Assembly (NCBI GenBank): GCA_017591395.1
Contig: WEDG01007544.1
Location: 124,001 to 188,000, forward strand
Source of the DNA: Schistocephalus solidus
Taxonomy: Eukaryota; Platyhelminthes; Cestoda; Diphyllobothriidea; Diphyllobothriidae
Direction of reading: 5' to 3'
Length of the DNA stretch: 64,000 bases
Each line of letters starts with the position of its first letter. The stretch's first letter is position 1. A program made the position numbers and the translations under genes. The notes beneath the pieces were generated by a model. It did not search any database, was not told the DNA's origin, and saw nothing but the letters and a program-made list of their open reading frames with translations. This document shows, one piece after another, positions 1-14,200 of this stretch.

Positions 1-3000
1 TCTGACTGTGTGAATTCCTCATCCTTCTCCGCAATTCCCGATTTGCCTTACCCCGTAAATTTGTCAATTACAAGAGGCTTTAAAAAAACGACAATTGCTT
101 GTCGCCACACGAACCGGGAACTGGCTCTAACCCTCAGCCCAGTGACCCCCTCACTGCTGAGTGTACGGAGTTTATAAAGGGTCATGCAGTCATGACTGAC
201 GGCTAGGTACGTGTTGTCAACCCGTTTGACCTGTCAGAGCCTGTTAGAGACACCATCACAGCACTGTCATCCGTTGGGGTAGAACAGTCCTTGCAGAGTT
301 ATGTCGACTCCCTGTCTACGCACATGTCTTCGCAGGCACCCACTAAGCGTCCTGACCGGCATCGGAGGCACTTAGTATTGAACAAGTTATCACGAGTTTG
401 GGACGTCAGAAGAGAAAACAACCAGTGGGCTTTTCGTCATCTACCGCATACACAATTGAACTTGAATCATCCGCTAACCAGATATGCATAATCATGTAGT
501 AGGAGTTTGGCTTGTCATGTAATCTGTGGCCGGGCGCCCGATTGTCATTCTGGTTACAAGAATCTTTAGAACTATAGAAAGTAATAAATGTACCTGTAGT
601 ATAATGTGCGCAAATTTTTAAATCCTACCGATGGAGATGTCCACCCGAATGATACTGATAAGAAGATACGCTTTATTTCCACATACTTTGAAGGAAGTAA
701 ACATTCGCAGAAGGAAGCCCTCCAGAATCAAGGTACACTGGCATGACTATCCCGGCTTGTTTTCCGTCATCAGTCCAATCTTTCGTGCCTTTTTTGTATT
801 ATTTCAACTTGTGTTGTTTTGTGATTGAAGACTTACTTCAAGGACTCCTGATCGAGTTTTCATGCAGTAAAAGGAACAAACATTTCTTTCTTGAAGTGCG
901 ATACGTAAAGCACTCTGGAGAAAATAGCATTCAACATAACTCGAAAATTCGATTCATACTATACTGTCTCATGGCTGTTTTTCTGAGCACGCATTTCTAC
1001 CTTCTTACCTGGAAGCGGGAATGTTAAACTGAGTTAGATACTGCAATGTGGAGGACCGTCTTTATCAATTTTTGCAACCCTGCCCTGCTCAATTTACCTA
1101 GGCGCACCATTCGAGTTGCGACGCCTGTGGCAGTCATATTCAGGGAATCGTACGCGCTCCGATATGATGCGAAAGCATCTCAAAGTAGTAAAACTCGTAT
1201 GGCAGTGAGAGGGTCTCCAACAAAAACTATACGATGACTAATCTCAGCTGCATTTCGCCGGCTCCGTTATTTACTTCGTCAGGTAGGGTTGAATGAAGGT
1301 TTGCCGGACTGAGCATAAACATATTCGAGATCTCGGAGCTTACATTCTCAACCACAAAACTCCGTACTAATGCCAGGAATATGCGTAGGACGCAACCCAT
1401 ATAGTCTATTCCTTAGTTATTTGTTTAAACCCCTCATAATCAGCATTGACATCAGAAGTTTCGGGCTGCAGAGTTTTCTGCTCTGGGCCTGCTACATGAT
1501 CTCCGCCATTGATCCGTTGTCTGAATCAATGTCGGTCAGAAACATCCCTCTGCTCTAGGCGAAAACTTGATCGCGTATTGGAGAATTCCTACATTACAGA
1601 TATCGTTTTTCGAAAGATAAGCAAAATGTACCCTGGGAAGGGTTATATAATAGAACCAGTATTCAAAAGTGTTACAGCGAGAGAATGTTCTTTGTTTGTT
1701 GCCCTATTTACGAGCCCACCAGGGGCCATATCTGCCCGGTGTGAAAAAGACAACAAAAAACGCTAAACAGCGTGTCAGTTCTCAATAACATGATTGAAAC
1801 TGCTGTACAAAACGCCATAATAACCTTCTAATAGCGGCTGTCAGACTGTTCATTTCCCTGTGGTGGTCTGAATATCTTCGTCCGACTACACTAACATTAC
1901 GAGGTGATATTTATTAGTGAAGACCTAACATTGATATCCAGAGATGATTTAATGTAAATTTCCCTACATTACCTATGGATTACTGTCGTTTTTACCACCC
2001 TCTACTCCCTTCCCGAATTCTATAATTGTTGTTGATGCACTTTCCGCATTCGTACTTCCTGAATTATTTCAAAAAATGCTTTGAAAATCATTCAGAAATG
2101 TCCAATTTCCGTGCAAGTTCCGCAGCCTTCGCGATAGCTGAGGAAGGACGAGTGGCCACTTAATTTTCCCAGAAAAGTCGGATAGCACTTATTAATGTCC
2201 ACCACCGATGAAGAAAACAGAGGAGTTCTGTCTCCTTCAGAAGTCTAATTGATTCCCTAGACGATAGCGTTTATGCCGATACACGCAAAACCCGAGTTAC
2301 CGCAGGTAGCTTTGAAGAAGGAGTTGCGCGCAGCGTTTTGCTCTCGACCAGGGCGTAGAAAACTAGATGAGACACTGAAATGTACTGGACCTAAATTTGG
2401 AGAAACATTCCCATACGCTAAGGAGCTCTGGAAGACTGTCATCCGCCTTCTCATGCCACGTAGGTTGGGTTTTTATAGAGACACGAGGCAATCAGTGGGC
2501 GCCAGGTGATGCCCCCTGAAAAATCTCCTTTTGTGACGCCAAACATCTAGAGTCATTTCCTGCATTTAGCTACAGGTAACGCGCATACAACAATTAAGAC
2601 AGGAAGCTTGCGGAGAGCCCGGATGGCTGAACACGCATAGATGGGACCAAACGACGCTGGTTCTCACGTCGCTGCTCGCATGATGAAACCCTGCCACATG
2701 CTTGAATTTAACGAGACTGAAGCCCCCGCGAGAGCTGATGACTACGTGGATCGCGAGTTACCTACTTCCTGGTTCTCCGACCGCAATGATCCCTCTCCTT
2801 CCCCCTCCCTTTAACCAACGCCAACAATTTCTTTCTACAAAGTTTTTAAGCACGAGAGGAGCGTTTTGATGAACATTACTTCCAGTGACTGTTCTAGTGG
2901 ACCGAATTTTCGAGCAATTATCACGTCAACAGCCAACGTTGGCGGTGAAAACGCGGCCACTAACTACTGGGACGCGGGTGGGTCGTACGGTTGCACAGCG

Positions 3001-3780
3001 ATGGCATCATGCAAACACAACACCCTTGCGTAACCAGTACCTCTCGTTCTGTCTCTATCTCACCGTCTAATGCTCGGTGTGCGAGTGAACCTAAACGGTC
3101 GTAAAAACATTTTTTAATGATCGAATTTGCTTCCTGTTATTAGTTCTCACACTTGCACCACTGGAGGAGTTATGCTGGAGAGTTTTGTCACCTTGACTGG
3201 ACGGTTTCGAGTTATTGTAAACAACCGATTAGCATTGGGACGCACCCTCGAGTGCGGTTCAAGATGCGTACGAAACCGATGTTTATTTCCAACTTTATGC
3301 CCTCCGGTCGAACCTTCAGATAAATATCATCGCGCTCTGTGTTTTTTCTTTAGTGTCCTCATAAAAAGGACATAACCGTCGAGTTTTTCCTGCGCGAATA
3401 TTGCTCGCACGAAAACCTAATGACCGGCAAAAAAAGATGATGTTTAGGCCTATTAAAGTGTGCTAGGAAAGTGCTTGTCATACTAGTGTCGAAGTCGAGA
3501 AGCGCTCTATAAACGGTTGTTTATGCCGCTGCATAGCCTGTTCTAATGATATTATTTGTTAGTCTACAGTTTCTGCCGCTATTGTGAATGACGTTGATTT
3601 GAGTTCACGGGAATTGCACAAACAACCCAAGAGTGTAACTGTTAAAATCAAGAATGACAGGCAGATTAAGTTTCTCGGTTGGATGTGAAGTTAGTTGCAG
3701 ATATTACCCATGAGGTCCAGATGATTGGTTAGATTAGTTGACCGTTTCCTCGATTGGTTCTTCCTACACCCTGAAGGCTA
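1..3780. other. Gene-poor region, nothing recognised
   Basis: Open frames here are all under 100 codons, lack recognisable motifs and overlap on both strands, as expected by chance. I see no convincing splice-site-bounded exon, RNA gene or tandem repeat. Base composition is mixed and close to that of the rest of the unique DNA. Confidence 0.5.
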
Positions 3781-3827
3781 CGATTGTGTGTACTTTAGTT
3801 AGGTTGTATTGGGTGACCTTCAAGGTG

Positions 3828-3985
3828 CAACTGGACGAGCATGTCCCGTAGTCTGATCGGCGAACTCCCTTCCCGCAACGGTTGATCTTCAGATCGTAGT
3901 AGGCACGATATTGGGCTAGTGGCTCAAAGGTAGAGCGTTGAACTTCACACCAAAGGACCAAAGAATCTGAATCGAATGTCAGGTT
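3828..3985 (+). repeat. Decayed tRNA-headed repeat (family A/B relic)
   Basis: The block holds a recognisable but mutated copy of the tRNA-headed repeat seen in bulk after 39 kb. The A-box region (GTGGCTCAAAGGTAGAGCGTT) starts near 3918 and a damaged B-box region follows near 3958. The upstream part (3830-3870) matches the family B stretch before the tRNA head, with a diverged GGGACGAGTGAGTCC followed by CCGATCGG-type sequence. The hammerhead part is not visible, so the copy is truncated or too old. It shows the family was once dispersed as single insertions. Confidence 0.45.
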
Positions 3986-3989
3986 GCGC

Positions 3990-6900
3990 TAACAGCTGAG
4001 GGGATATGAATGACTGACGGTGACCAATAACCAAGAAATGTTCATCCCCCTCATATATTTGTCGATACCCCTTCTGTATTGACGAAGCTTCTGAGAAGTC
4101 GGATTCCTTCTGTGTTTAAACAAGAATGTGTTTAAGTCACGCAACCGATTCAGAGTTTGGCCGATGCGCGGCATTTGAGCCAACAAAATCCCTCCGTCCC
4201 TGCATGCCACGCCATTTTCCTTTTCAAAACCTGCGCAAATTCACTGGCCTCCGAGAAATATTGTTATCTGGCTTCGCATGCCAGCTACGGAGGTTACCGT
4301 GTTTGGGCTACCGCGACCGGAGCAGGTTTGTGAAACCATGGATGAGGGCTAGGCTGTGTCAGAGGGGACTGAACACCTCGCACTGTTAAGCATTTGGCGT
4401 GGTCATCGATCCAACAGAATGAAAATCCTACCAGAATCCCCCACACACCCATGCCATCCTGATTAATAGCGCTTCAAACCAAATTTTACCTACAGACAAA
4501 GATCAGTCTTTTCCCTGTTCGACAAAGCTTCGGGTTTTGGGTATCGACGAAGGCCTTTTTGACTGATTTGTGATGCTTTCTTCGCTTAAAAACCGGGGCC
4601 AACTTTCGTCGAGGATATGCCCACCTTTCAGTGGCAAGGTTAAGTACCAGTTAAATAATTTTAGGCTGCTCACTCTGAAATATGGCCACTCCTATCCTTT
4701 TAAGAGTTGAAAAGACCGTGATTCATTGGGTTTACACTTTTTGGCATATCCTTTACAAGTTTACGCCATCCACACTCGCTTAACTTCCTAGAATGCGTAT
4801 GGTTGCACACGCTGACTCAGTTCAGAAGTGACAACCAATCAGGTTCACGAACAATCACAGGATTACATCAGGGCGGATTCAGAGATACTGTGGGCATCCA
4901 ACTGACGAAAACAATGCCAAAAGTATCTGGGGTATGACACTGAAGAGAGAGGTAACAGTGAAAAGCTGGGAAAAACACAGAAGGCGGCAGAAAAGGAAGG
5001 AAGAGCGAGAATAAAGGAAGTGTGATATCGGTAAGGACAGGAGTGGGATCATAGGGAAAGCTGGAAAGTCGGAATGAAAAGAGTAAGATAAACGGCTACG
5101 CACGTGATGAAGGCGCGATCGCACAGCTTTACATGCAGTGTGTTTGACTTTTGATGTGTGGTTGCATCTCCTGGTTAGGTCGCTTGCGGCCTTAACTACC
5201 GATTTGACTTCGCGAGATGAGATGCAACTCCTCCCGCATTGTTGACGGTATGATAACTGTTTTTGTGGTGGGTTTCAGTGAACCGAATTAATGAGGATCA
5301 CGGTCGCATGAACCGCCCTCGCTGTCACCGACCAGAGGCGAAAGCGCCAATGAAATGAGAGATCAGGAGACCGAATGACGGTTGTTGTGAGAGCATGTGC
5401 GATGCCTACCATTCTGACGGTCGAATTACCAACCGTAAGGTAAAGCAAGGTGAAAACGCGTGTTGAATAGCAGTTAAACGCGTTCTTCATGAGGATACTT
5501 GTCAAAAGGCCCTATTTAGGAAATCTTTTTTTAAAGTAATTGTAAAGAACTTTTAGGATCCTGTCTTAGTGACATGCAGCATGTCAAATTAGTACCTATA
5601 GACAGGCACTATCTGGCGGTTTCTAAGCCAGACATGGCTAGCCCAGTCTTCACATCAAAAGAAGCCATACTATCAAAGCTGCGGAAGAAAACAGCACCTG
5701 TACTTCACGAATCCTAGGTTTGGTTAAACTATTGGAGTCTGCCAAACATGCGCACGAGCTTTCCACTCAAGTACCTTTAAATTTTGCGCCGAAATCTTTT
5801 AAAGTACGCGCCATATGTTTCGAACAATTTTCAACGCTGATACACGTGGAAGTGTTTTGGAGAGGGGAGTCAACGCAATAGTTTGCTTTTGATAAGCCTA
5901 CGGGGCTTTGCATTACCCTTGCTGAACTTAAACCGAATGAAGCATATCACCGTTTTGTCTTCAGAACACCGGTATGTACCAAGGAAAGTCCTCAACAATG
6001 TCTGTGACTTTTTAAAAACTTAGGTTGACGCTTACACACAACTAGTGAACATGCAAGCCCAGGCCAGATCACCGTACAAAACATGCTATACGGGATTTTG
6101 GTTGAAAGATACATCATGCACCTTTTTCGAGTCCGCTGTAAGCCGAACGTCTTATTAAACAAAACTCTTCGCACAGGAAATTGTAATGTCTATTTTTTGG
6201 AAATTTTAGTTTTTAAAAGTCGCCCTTCGGGAGGAGAAATGGCTTGGTGCGCAATAGCATCTGCAATTTGACAAAAATAGGATCACTTAAAAGGCTTATT
6301 CAGTGCATATGAAGTCCTGGTTTCTGATGGCCAAGCATTCTTTACTTGTGGTGTAAATTACAAGAAGGTATACCTGTCCAAGAACGTATTGCTAGAAGTG
6401 CAGTTTTATTGAACTCTTCTCGAAAATATACTCCAAGGCCATCGCAGGCAAACTCTATCCATACGCTTCACCCGAATTTCCCTTTCGATATAGGTGACCT
6501 GACAGTTTCTGACTGAAGGTCAGTATGCCGCGATTTATGCACTATCACAATATTATGTCGTGTCCTCTTCGGTCTTTCAGCGAAAATGAAATCATCCTCT
6601 CTTCATACTTCGGTATAATAAAGTACTCTTCCTTCATGCCCAGAAATACTGCATACACGTACGTGGAGTCGTCTCATGCGTGAACCCACTTTGTGGAATG
6701 TAAACCATGTCTGATGACGCAAAGTAGATTCCCTCCGAAATTCGTATCCTCTAATGACACTAAAAGAACCTATGCAGTAGTTTATTAAGTCTTGAAAAAA
6801 AATTGCGGATTAGCTAGGTTATTGACAGGAGACTACACGTTAGCTCTATATTACTCAAGCTGACATGTTCCAGGCTATGTGTTCTAGAAAAGCTGCCGAC

Positions 6901-8560
6901 CGAATTTCACTCTTCTGGTCTATGGTGATGGCTCCTGCAGTCCAAGTTTCTTCTTATTCAGACGTAAGAATTTGGAAAATAGGCGGAAAAACATTGGACG
7001 CGGCATGGGTATTGAAACCTCTCCTTTTCACTGAGCCTTGTGATATCTTCTGGGTTGAGGGTCAAGGTATGGCTTACGTTTATGAGGAGGGTTAAACATT
7101 CGGCCAAGGTTAGGACTAGATAATATTTCCGTTCCTGGACTGTAGTAAATGGTCACCTGTTTTATCGGGGAAGGGTTTATATGTCTTATCAACAAGCAAG
7201 TTCACTACATTGCCTTTTATTTGCTTATTTTAATAAAACAGCATCGAAACTGAAAACTGTAGGCTCGCTTTTCGTAGTATCATCTCCGAAATCCCCGTAT
7301 TTCATTGTCTTACTTACTATGCAGTGAAGGCCTATGAATTGGAAGTTTTCTATCACAATACCCCCTGTTTTCTGCCATGAATGAGCCCTCTAGTGTCTCC
7401 GCAACCGGGCTTTTGGACTTCATTTTCCACTGTAGTCGAATAAATAGACCTATTCGGCCATTATCAGGGCGTGGGTTTTTAATGATACATGAAGCGCACA
7501 GTGCTGATGTTCTGGCAGCAGCACAGGCCAGACCGGATATTTATATGAGCCATTTGTATTGCAACCCACGCGAATAAGCGGCCGGTGTGTATACATAAAC
7601 ACACACTGACTAACCAGGACCACCAGGATCACTCGGGGTAGCGATACAGTTAGCACCATACCTCATCAGGCTCGCATCTGTGCATAGACTTTCGCGTAGA
7701 CTAATTAACCCGAAACAAAATCTTGTCGTCGTTAATGCTTAATAGCATTAACAGCATATTTTAGCCAGCCACGTACGATCAATTCGGGAAGATTACCCAA
7801 TCTGTAGTGGGTATTTATTCCTGTGCTTTTCCATACCCCTCCACGTGTACCCGGTGGTAGGAGGGGTCATCAAGTTAATTCCTTTTGCTGCTTACATTTG
7901 CACTGAGTATTTTCTTAAACAAACTGCTCATATGCGTAAGAAAAGATCACGTTTTGTTAACCTGCATAGATGACAAAGGACGGGAACGTGGGAATAAGAG
8001 ACAATGACCATCATTCTGGTCAGTTGATGATTAATTCGGCTGGAGAGAGGACTTGGGAGAGACTTATCAGACCGGAGATTGGAGGTGGGCACAGAGCTGT
8101 ACCCACGTTTAACGAAAATTCATCCCTGGTAAATGCGAAGCTAGCGCGAAGTTCTTCTGTGCGCACAGGATCAACCTACGTAAACTGAGTTCTCGTGACC
8201 TTATACAGCAGGCTTCTTTGGAGTCCAGCCGAGTGTTCCCATATTCTTTTGGATAGGCGCTGACTTGTATGAGCACTACAGCCCGTTCCACAGACGGAAG
8301 TAAGGGAGAAATTCACATGCAGTGATGTGAACGGAACATGAACTTGATCGAAGTATTCGCCTGAGTTACATCATATAAAGGGTAATTTAGCTTGTTTGTG
8401 TAGTGGCAACTGCACAGATGTCATCCATCTAGCGACCTTAACGCCTCAGTCCATTAATCTGGTCGCTCGCCTTGGGAAACCCATAGCACCGCCGTCTAGT
8501 TGTCTATATAGTTGGTTGTCCGGACGACATGAATTTAGGGCTCTTAGCGTTTGTTCACTC
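3990..8560. other. Gene-poor region, nothing recognised
   Basis: No frame here carries a motif I know. The longest (4126-4389 on plus, 4879-5124 on minus) look like chance frames. No tandem repeats or tRNA-like cloverleaf parts were seen. Confidence 0.45.
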
Positions 8561-8564
8561 GTCC

Positions 8565-9105
8565 TTAGAAATATCGTGGTATGGCTGGCTGATGACGGCT
8601 AATGAACCAGAAAGGACAATTACAGTATCCTTTGCCTTTGTCGTCATTGTTACTCCGTCTTTCCTACTACTAGCCGCTATGCAGCTGTTGGCGGGCTCAA
8701 AAGTTAGCCTCGAGGCAGACCGAGACGAGTGAGTACCGTTTGCGATCGGTGAGCATTCATCAACGAATATAGTCAATATTCCCGATCTAAACCGCCAAGA
8801 GAACGAGCCCGTGGCTCAGTGGTTAGAGCGCAGAACTTCTGATCAGCAGGTCACAGGTTCGAGCCTCGCGTGATGCAGCACAATCTGGGGTTCGGTATGA
8901 CGTGCTGATGACGGCTAGTGAGCCAGAAATGGCCATTCCAGTCTCCCTTGTCTTTTGTCGGCGTTATTAATATGTATTTATTGGAATTGTTGTCGGTATT
9001 GTCATTCTATCTATATCGTTAGCCGCTGTACGACTGCTGGCGGGGCTCGAAAACGAACCCTAAATCAGAACCGGATGAGTGGGGCCCGTAACCGATCGGG
9101 CCGGT
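8565..9105 (+). repeat. Two tandem, diverged tRNA-headed repeat units (family B type)
   Basis: Two partial units sit head to tail. The first gives the hammerhead segment at 8583-8630 and the linker with CCGATC near 8795. The second starts with a clear tRNA head (GAGCCCGTGGCTCAGTGG, 8808-8825; B box GGTTCGAGCC, 8857-8866), followed by its own hammerhead segment at 8899-8943. Family B traits are visible: a linker with TGCTGGCGGG and an anticodon-region stretch ending ACTTCTGATCAGCAGG. The copies are clearly older than those after 49 kb. Confidence 0.75.
8899..8943 (+). ncRNA. Hammerhead-ribozyme-like segment, old copy
   Basis: Core CTGATGA lies at 8905-8911, stem II GGCT/AGCC at 8913-8916 and 8921-8924, GAAA at 8926-8929 and the self-complementary ATGGCCAT at 8929-8936. 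The 3' strand of stem I, CCAGTC, is intact at 8938-8943. The 5' strand reads GACGTG instead of GACTGG, so stem I keeps only part of its pairs. It is probably inactive, but it shows the core was kept in a solitary, old copy. Confidence 0.5.
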
Positions 9106-9109
9106 CCAC

Positions 9110-10250
9110 CGATAGTCGAATTTATATGAAGTTAGGGAAATTATTCAAGAGAACATACATTACCTAAACGTTGACTTTGTCGAGTGCAACTGGAACCAAA
9201 TGTATTACTTAACTGGAGATTTTTGTTCTCGGTAATCCAAGCTGTATTTTTTCCTTCTGCATCCATGCATAATTCAGAGGTGCTAGACCGTTTTCGAATG
9301 CGTTCCCTGACATCATGCCGTTTAATTTCATGCCATGTGAATGCAACTAACAGATAAGTGTGTTTTTACACGCATTCATGCTAATGCGTGGACAATTTTT
9401 GTTGGACAGCACCTTGTTTTCGATGACTCGCAAGTTCAACAAAACAACTCCTTTTGAGTCGAAGCGTGGGTTATGCCGAAAACAGTTATTAAATTTCGAA
9501 TGAGAAACAACACTTGCCCTTCTCCGTGCGAGATCATGGATTAGTGAAAGAACACCAGACCGCCAATTGGATGTTCGGATGCAGTTTTAGCACATGTAAC
9601 GGTAGTGCACTCGGAGTTCCAAAGAAATGTAATAGCTCCTCTAGGGGTGATGAGTATTACAGGGCTCGTGGAGGGGCATTTTCGTGCGGAGTCAGTATTG
9701 CGCTGAAACCTAATTGAGCTTATATTTTGGCCAAGTTGGTTAGATCTCAAGGAGCTAGTTAAAAGGATGACCTGTTCGATGGCCGAGTTTTGACACTTAT
9801 TTGAGGTGGCGAACCAGAAAATGGAGCGGCTTAAGGTAGCGTTTCGACTTCTCCATGCCAAGGTGCTGAAACCCAATGACTTCTCAGAATACCTTTGATT
9901 TCTGTAACATATTGTGGTGTTAAGAGGGACTGATGTGTTCGAGCACTACAACAAACGCGAATTTCTCAGATAGACTAACTCGGCGCGAGGAATTTGCTCA
10001 CATCCGGTTTATAAAGAGCCCTAGACTTTGATAAATTTTGAGTTATCCCGTCTGCTACAAGTAATTCCTTAGGGAATTTAGATAGGTAAGCATATCTGGA
10101 CAGTATTATTGTAGAGTGATTTTAACAACTGATTGAGAAAAGCCACAACCTTTCTACCTGGGCTAAATATTCCGGGAAAGGTACGCAGGAGTTTCAGAAA
10201 CACTACCGTTTAATTATTAATGCTGTACATTTTCCTGTCAGCCAATTCTG
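9110..10250. other. No recognised feature
   Basis: A 111-codon minus-strand frame (9541-9876) and an overlapping 67-codon plus-strand frame are the longest open stretches. Neither has a domain motif or good splice sites. I treat the interval as intergenic. Confidence 0.4.
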
Positions 10251-10262
10251 AAAAAATCAACT

Positions 10263-10345
10263 TTCTCAATGGGATTTGAACTCACAACAGCAGGGGCAAG
10301 GCTTTAGTACATCCGACGCTCTAACTACCTGAGCTACGAGGAAGC
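10263..10345 (-). repeat. tRNA-like SINE head relic
   Basis: Read on the minus strand, this has a D-arm with GCTC/GAGC, an A-box-like TAGCTCAGGTAG and a B-box-like GAGTTCAAATCCC. The T stem pairs at four of five positions. The 5' end (TCCTCGT) does not pair with the 3' end, and the anticodon stem and variable region are abnormal (about 20 nt too long). A functional tRNA is therefore unlikely, and a tRNA-derived SINE head of a family other than A/B is the better reading. Confidence 0.4.
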
Positions 10346-10439
10346 GACTGTGAGTATAATCACATTTGGGTCATGTTACTTTCCCAATCTACTGCAGCTT
10401 ATGGCATCCAAAAATCCTGCCACATTTTAGCAGAATGAT

Positions 10440-11260
10440 CTGTGTCCATGTGAGCCTGTGCATGCATGAAACCTTCCTATCGAAGCCCTCTTCCAGCTAT
10501 TATTTTCATTGGTTGATCGCACGACTGAACTTCCACAACCATTGCTTTTCTAACCTGCCGGCAGGGCAAGCTTGGAAACAGAGGAAGATGAAGCCAGCGA
10601 TAACCAAATGGGCGAGACCCGTGAAGAGGGTCGAGGCAACCAAAGTCTTCAATTTCTGTGAACTGCGGCTGCAAACGTGTGGTCCACTGACGCGGTCACA
10701 ACCATGAGTCACTAGAGGCAGCCGACCGAATTTGCAACTGCTTTTGGGTGGCTCTCATGAGGAGGGGGAGGGGGAGTGGGGCTCCAGAGGCGATTAATCG
10801 CGCAGTGGTTTGGGACGGGGCGGCGCCGCACCTGTTGCTGACCGGGCCCACGAAGAAAGGCCTTAAAACAGCCGACGTCTGGCCCTAAACAATGCCATGT
10901 GGTCAGGTGGGAGAGAGAGAGAGAGAGAGACACTCCCCAATCCTCCAGCCTGCCTATAGGTGGAGGCTTGGGTGGTTCATCTCACTTTCTCGCGCGCAGT
11001 GACCTAAGAGCACCCACAAAGACTTAAGCAGCCTCCGAAGAAGTTGCCGTCACCAGCTCGCCACAATCGGTTGAGTGGGAGGGCAGAATCTCGGTTCAGT
11101 TCAACATGCTCTTTAACCTCCTGCGAGAGATGCAGCAGGCGCTCACACTTTGGGAAGACCAAAACTTGTGTGAAAGTGGTTTTCAATGACCTGACTTTGC
11201 TGCGGCCAAACTACGTGATAAAGCTGTCTGATGAGGCCAAATAAGCCCAAAATTTCCTTT
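10440..11260. repeat. GC-rich block with G-run and (GA)n, possible old transposon
   Basis: The block is clearly more GC-rich than its surroundings. It contains a purine tract near 10760-10783 made of repeated GGAGGGGG, and a (GA) microsatellite at 10911-10930. Frames cross it on both strands (113 codons plus at 10366-10707, 73 codons minus at 10712-10933) but show no domain. It may be an old mobile-element piece or an untranslated region; I cannot decide from sequence alone. Confidence 0.25.
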
Positions 11261-14200
11261 TTAATGATGGTAGTGACATTGCTTCGAACCGAGTCGGAGG
11301 AAAGGAAGAACCAGTTGAGAATTCTATAGCCAATTCTCTGTGACCACCAACTCTACGCAGCACTGGCATTCACGATGTCTTCACAGGTCTCCCATGACTG
11401 GTACTTATTCAAACGTCAATGTTACATCCGGAATTGATGGGTTTACCATAGGGAGCAAGAGGGCATGTGACAGTGGTAGCAGCTGTAACGTTTATTAACC
11501 GTTTCAGAAGACTTAAGGACGTCCAGTTCACCAAAATCCCTCGTATAATATCTGAGCAGCAACGTTATTTCATGGATTTTTGGAATACCTCTGTTTGACT
11601 ACCTTTAAAAAATACCGTCTGCGGTAAAACTTACCCCTCGACCGGCCGTTTCAACTTCTTCGAAGTTAATACCTAAAAGTGGAATTCCAAACTGCATTCG
11701 CACGCTTATATATCATTCTCCTCACACTACAATTACGGTATACTTCATGCTTTGCTATAAGCTGGAAACCACCTTTAAATATTTTTTTCAAGTCGAGAAA
11801 ATTACATAAGCGAAATTTTACATTTGATAAGTTCCAGGTTCATAAGGGCTGGTTCACTGCTCCCCCAGTCATTTGTGACGAACTCGTTCGGAAATAAGCC
11901 ATGCTGTCGTAGGCTGTCAGTCCCCAAACTTCTAGTGTGCATAAATAGCCAAGTCTATATCGTTCGAAGGTTTCATTAATTAAACTTAATTAAACAATAA
12001 ACGATGAAAATTTCGTTTTTTTTCAACGCTCAGAGTTTTGTTTGAACCACAGTCCTCGCTTATACACTTCCTTCAAGTGCTCCATGTGCCCCAAGACGTT
12101 CAACATAACCGCAGATTTCGAGGAAACCATTTCCTACTCACTGTAACACTAGAACCAATATTCAATCAGCGCGTAAACCCTTCATAGTCGACAAAATGTT
12201 AAAACTCTATATGTCGCTTGGTAAGAATTGCCAAGAGAGTCGAAACGTAAGGTAACAGAACTTTTACGTTATAGATAGTCCTTTTAAAGACGTGAGGAGA
12301 GAATTGAAGAAGTCCGTGCAGGATCAAATATATTGCTAGTGGACTGAAGAGGTAAGATGGAAGGAAACTGCAAGTAAGAGAGAAATATAGAAGGAAAATG
12401 TGGGAGAATAAGCTGCTGCACTGTCTTTATTCAGTTAACTCATCTCAAGATTATGAAGGTTGGAGTGTCTTTCGCAGGTATTGCTCACTATGGCTTGTGC
12501 CTCCGTCGATTTTAGAAACCCACTGTAAGTTCAGAATGGCCTAGAAAATTATGCCCGCCTCAAACCAGGTGCATTGTTGGCTTAATAGATGTGACTGCGC
12601 TTTCAGACGCCGAACGAATTTGTTATGCTGTCTACTATCCGCCCTCCCATTAATCCTGCCCTTCAACGTATGCAAATTTCCTCTTACGCACTGCAGTGAT
12701 TTATACGCAAGAGTTGATCTTATCCTTGGGACAGAAGCGCGTGACCTCCAGCAAACACGGGTTGTTCCAGAGAATATAAAGTGTTGAGTATACATTTCAG
12801 AACAAAACATAGTCCGTTCTTTTAAACCCAACGTTTTTGAGGCGGAAGAGGAGGAGGAGAAGGATTAATTTCGCATGAAACCAATGCGAATAATTTATCA
12901 GTACAGAATTTAAAAAAACTTCCTGAAACTACGGCGTGAATCGTAATTCAAGGAGAAGGCGTGCGCTACTGCGCTCTGTCCTCTTCGCAATTGTGCCTTA
13001 CACAACCGACCAAAAGGATGCCAAACATGCGTAACCTTGGGGTTATTTGCCATTATGTATGCACATTGGAACCATGTACAGATAAATTTTCATGTTTTGA
13101 AACAAATGAACTGGTCTCTGTCAACAGTTCCCCGCATTTTGTTAGACTGAACCGTTTGGCTGCGACCCAGACAGCGTTTGACCTTGACCCGATGTTCAAA
13201 AGCTCTGCTCCCTGCTTCAAAACCGGGTCCAGAAACCATCAGATTCAGTTTCCCTATCGAGACAACAGTTACCAGAATCTTCAGTATGATGTCAAAACTG
13301 CATCGAAACGTTCGGATAACATTAGACCGTGACTCTGTTCGCAAACTGCGCCTCCTCCAAACCCGACATGCATTCTGACTGGCGGCCCGAAGCACAGCCA
13401 GATACTCCATTCGGCCGCCCAAAACTAAGCTGACTAGTTATAGGAGCTGGAGATTTGGCTCGGTGTTCAGATAATTTAAGTAGACATCTTCATCTATTTG
13501 GCAGCTTTATCTTCCTACGTAACTCACATCCGGCATCCTTCTGCTGCTGGGTGGCATCGAATGATGTGCCATTGAAACAGATTTCGATTGTGAGTTTGAG
13601 CCGAATATTTTTTGAGAAGCAGATTTGAGAAAGCACTTTTCAATGTTGAGAAGATTATGGTTTAAAAGACAATTTGGCGAGCATTCGTTAGCTTTCGATA
13701 AATTCTCATCAGGCGTTAACATTTATATCACTGTGCTATTTAAATTATAATAATCAACATGGTACCAGATAGTATACTTTCGAGACAGGCTTTTCCCACT
13801 TACTTTATTTTGTTGAAGCACTTCTGAAGCGTAGCCTATGCTTTTGTCTCCAAGTATTCCAAGCGGTAAAAAAGTTACCATCAGAGTCATCGGTACAGGG
13901 AAACGAAAAATACTCGATTCCTTTGCTGTCATCTGCCACTGATTTTCAACCCCAGCTCGGAAGGCATCATAGTCCTTCAAACGTTGAAGTCAATTACTCC
14001 CCTATTCTAAAACGAACTCACGGCCCTGGCGTCAACTATTTGGAATACATCAAGTTACGTGACCGGGATTTTTTTATTTAACCCAATTGCCTAATGAATG
14101 TCGGATCGTATGATTGAATATATTTTTTTATTCAAGTAAGTGGGGTCTGATGAACCGGGCTCGTTTTCGGTTGGACTGCCACAATTACAGAGAGCACTAC

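Noticed and set aside
13090..13422. 110-codon minus frame with a hydrophobic patch, and the overlapping 123-codon plus frame.
   Set aside because: No family motif, no splice signals and mutual overlap; the length is within what chance allows in 64 kb.
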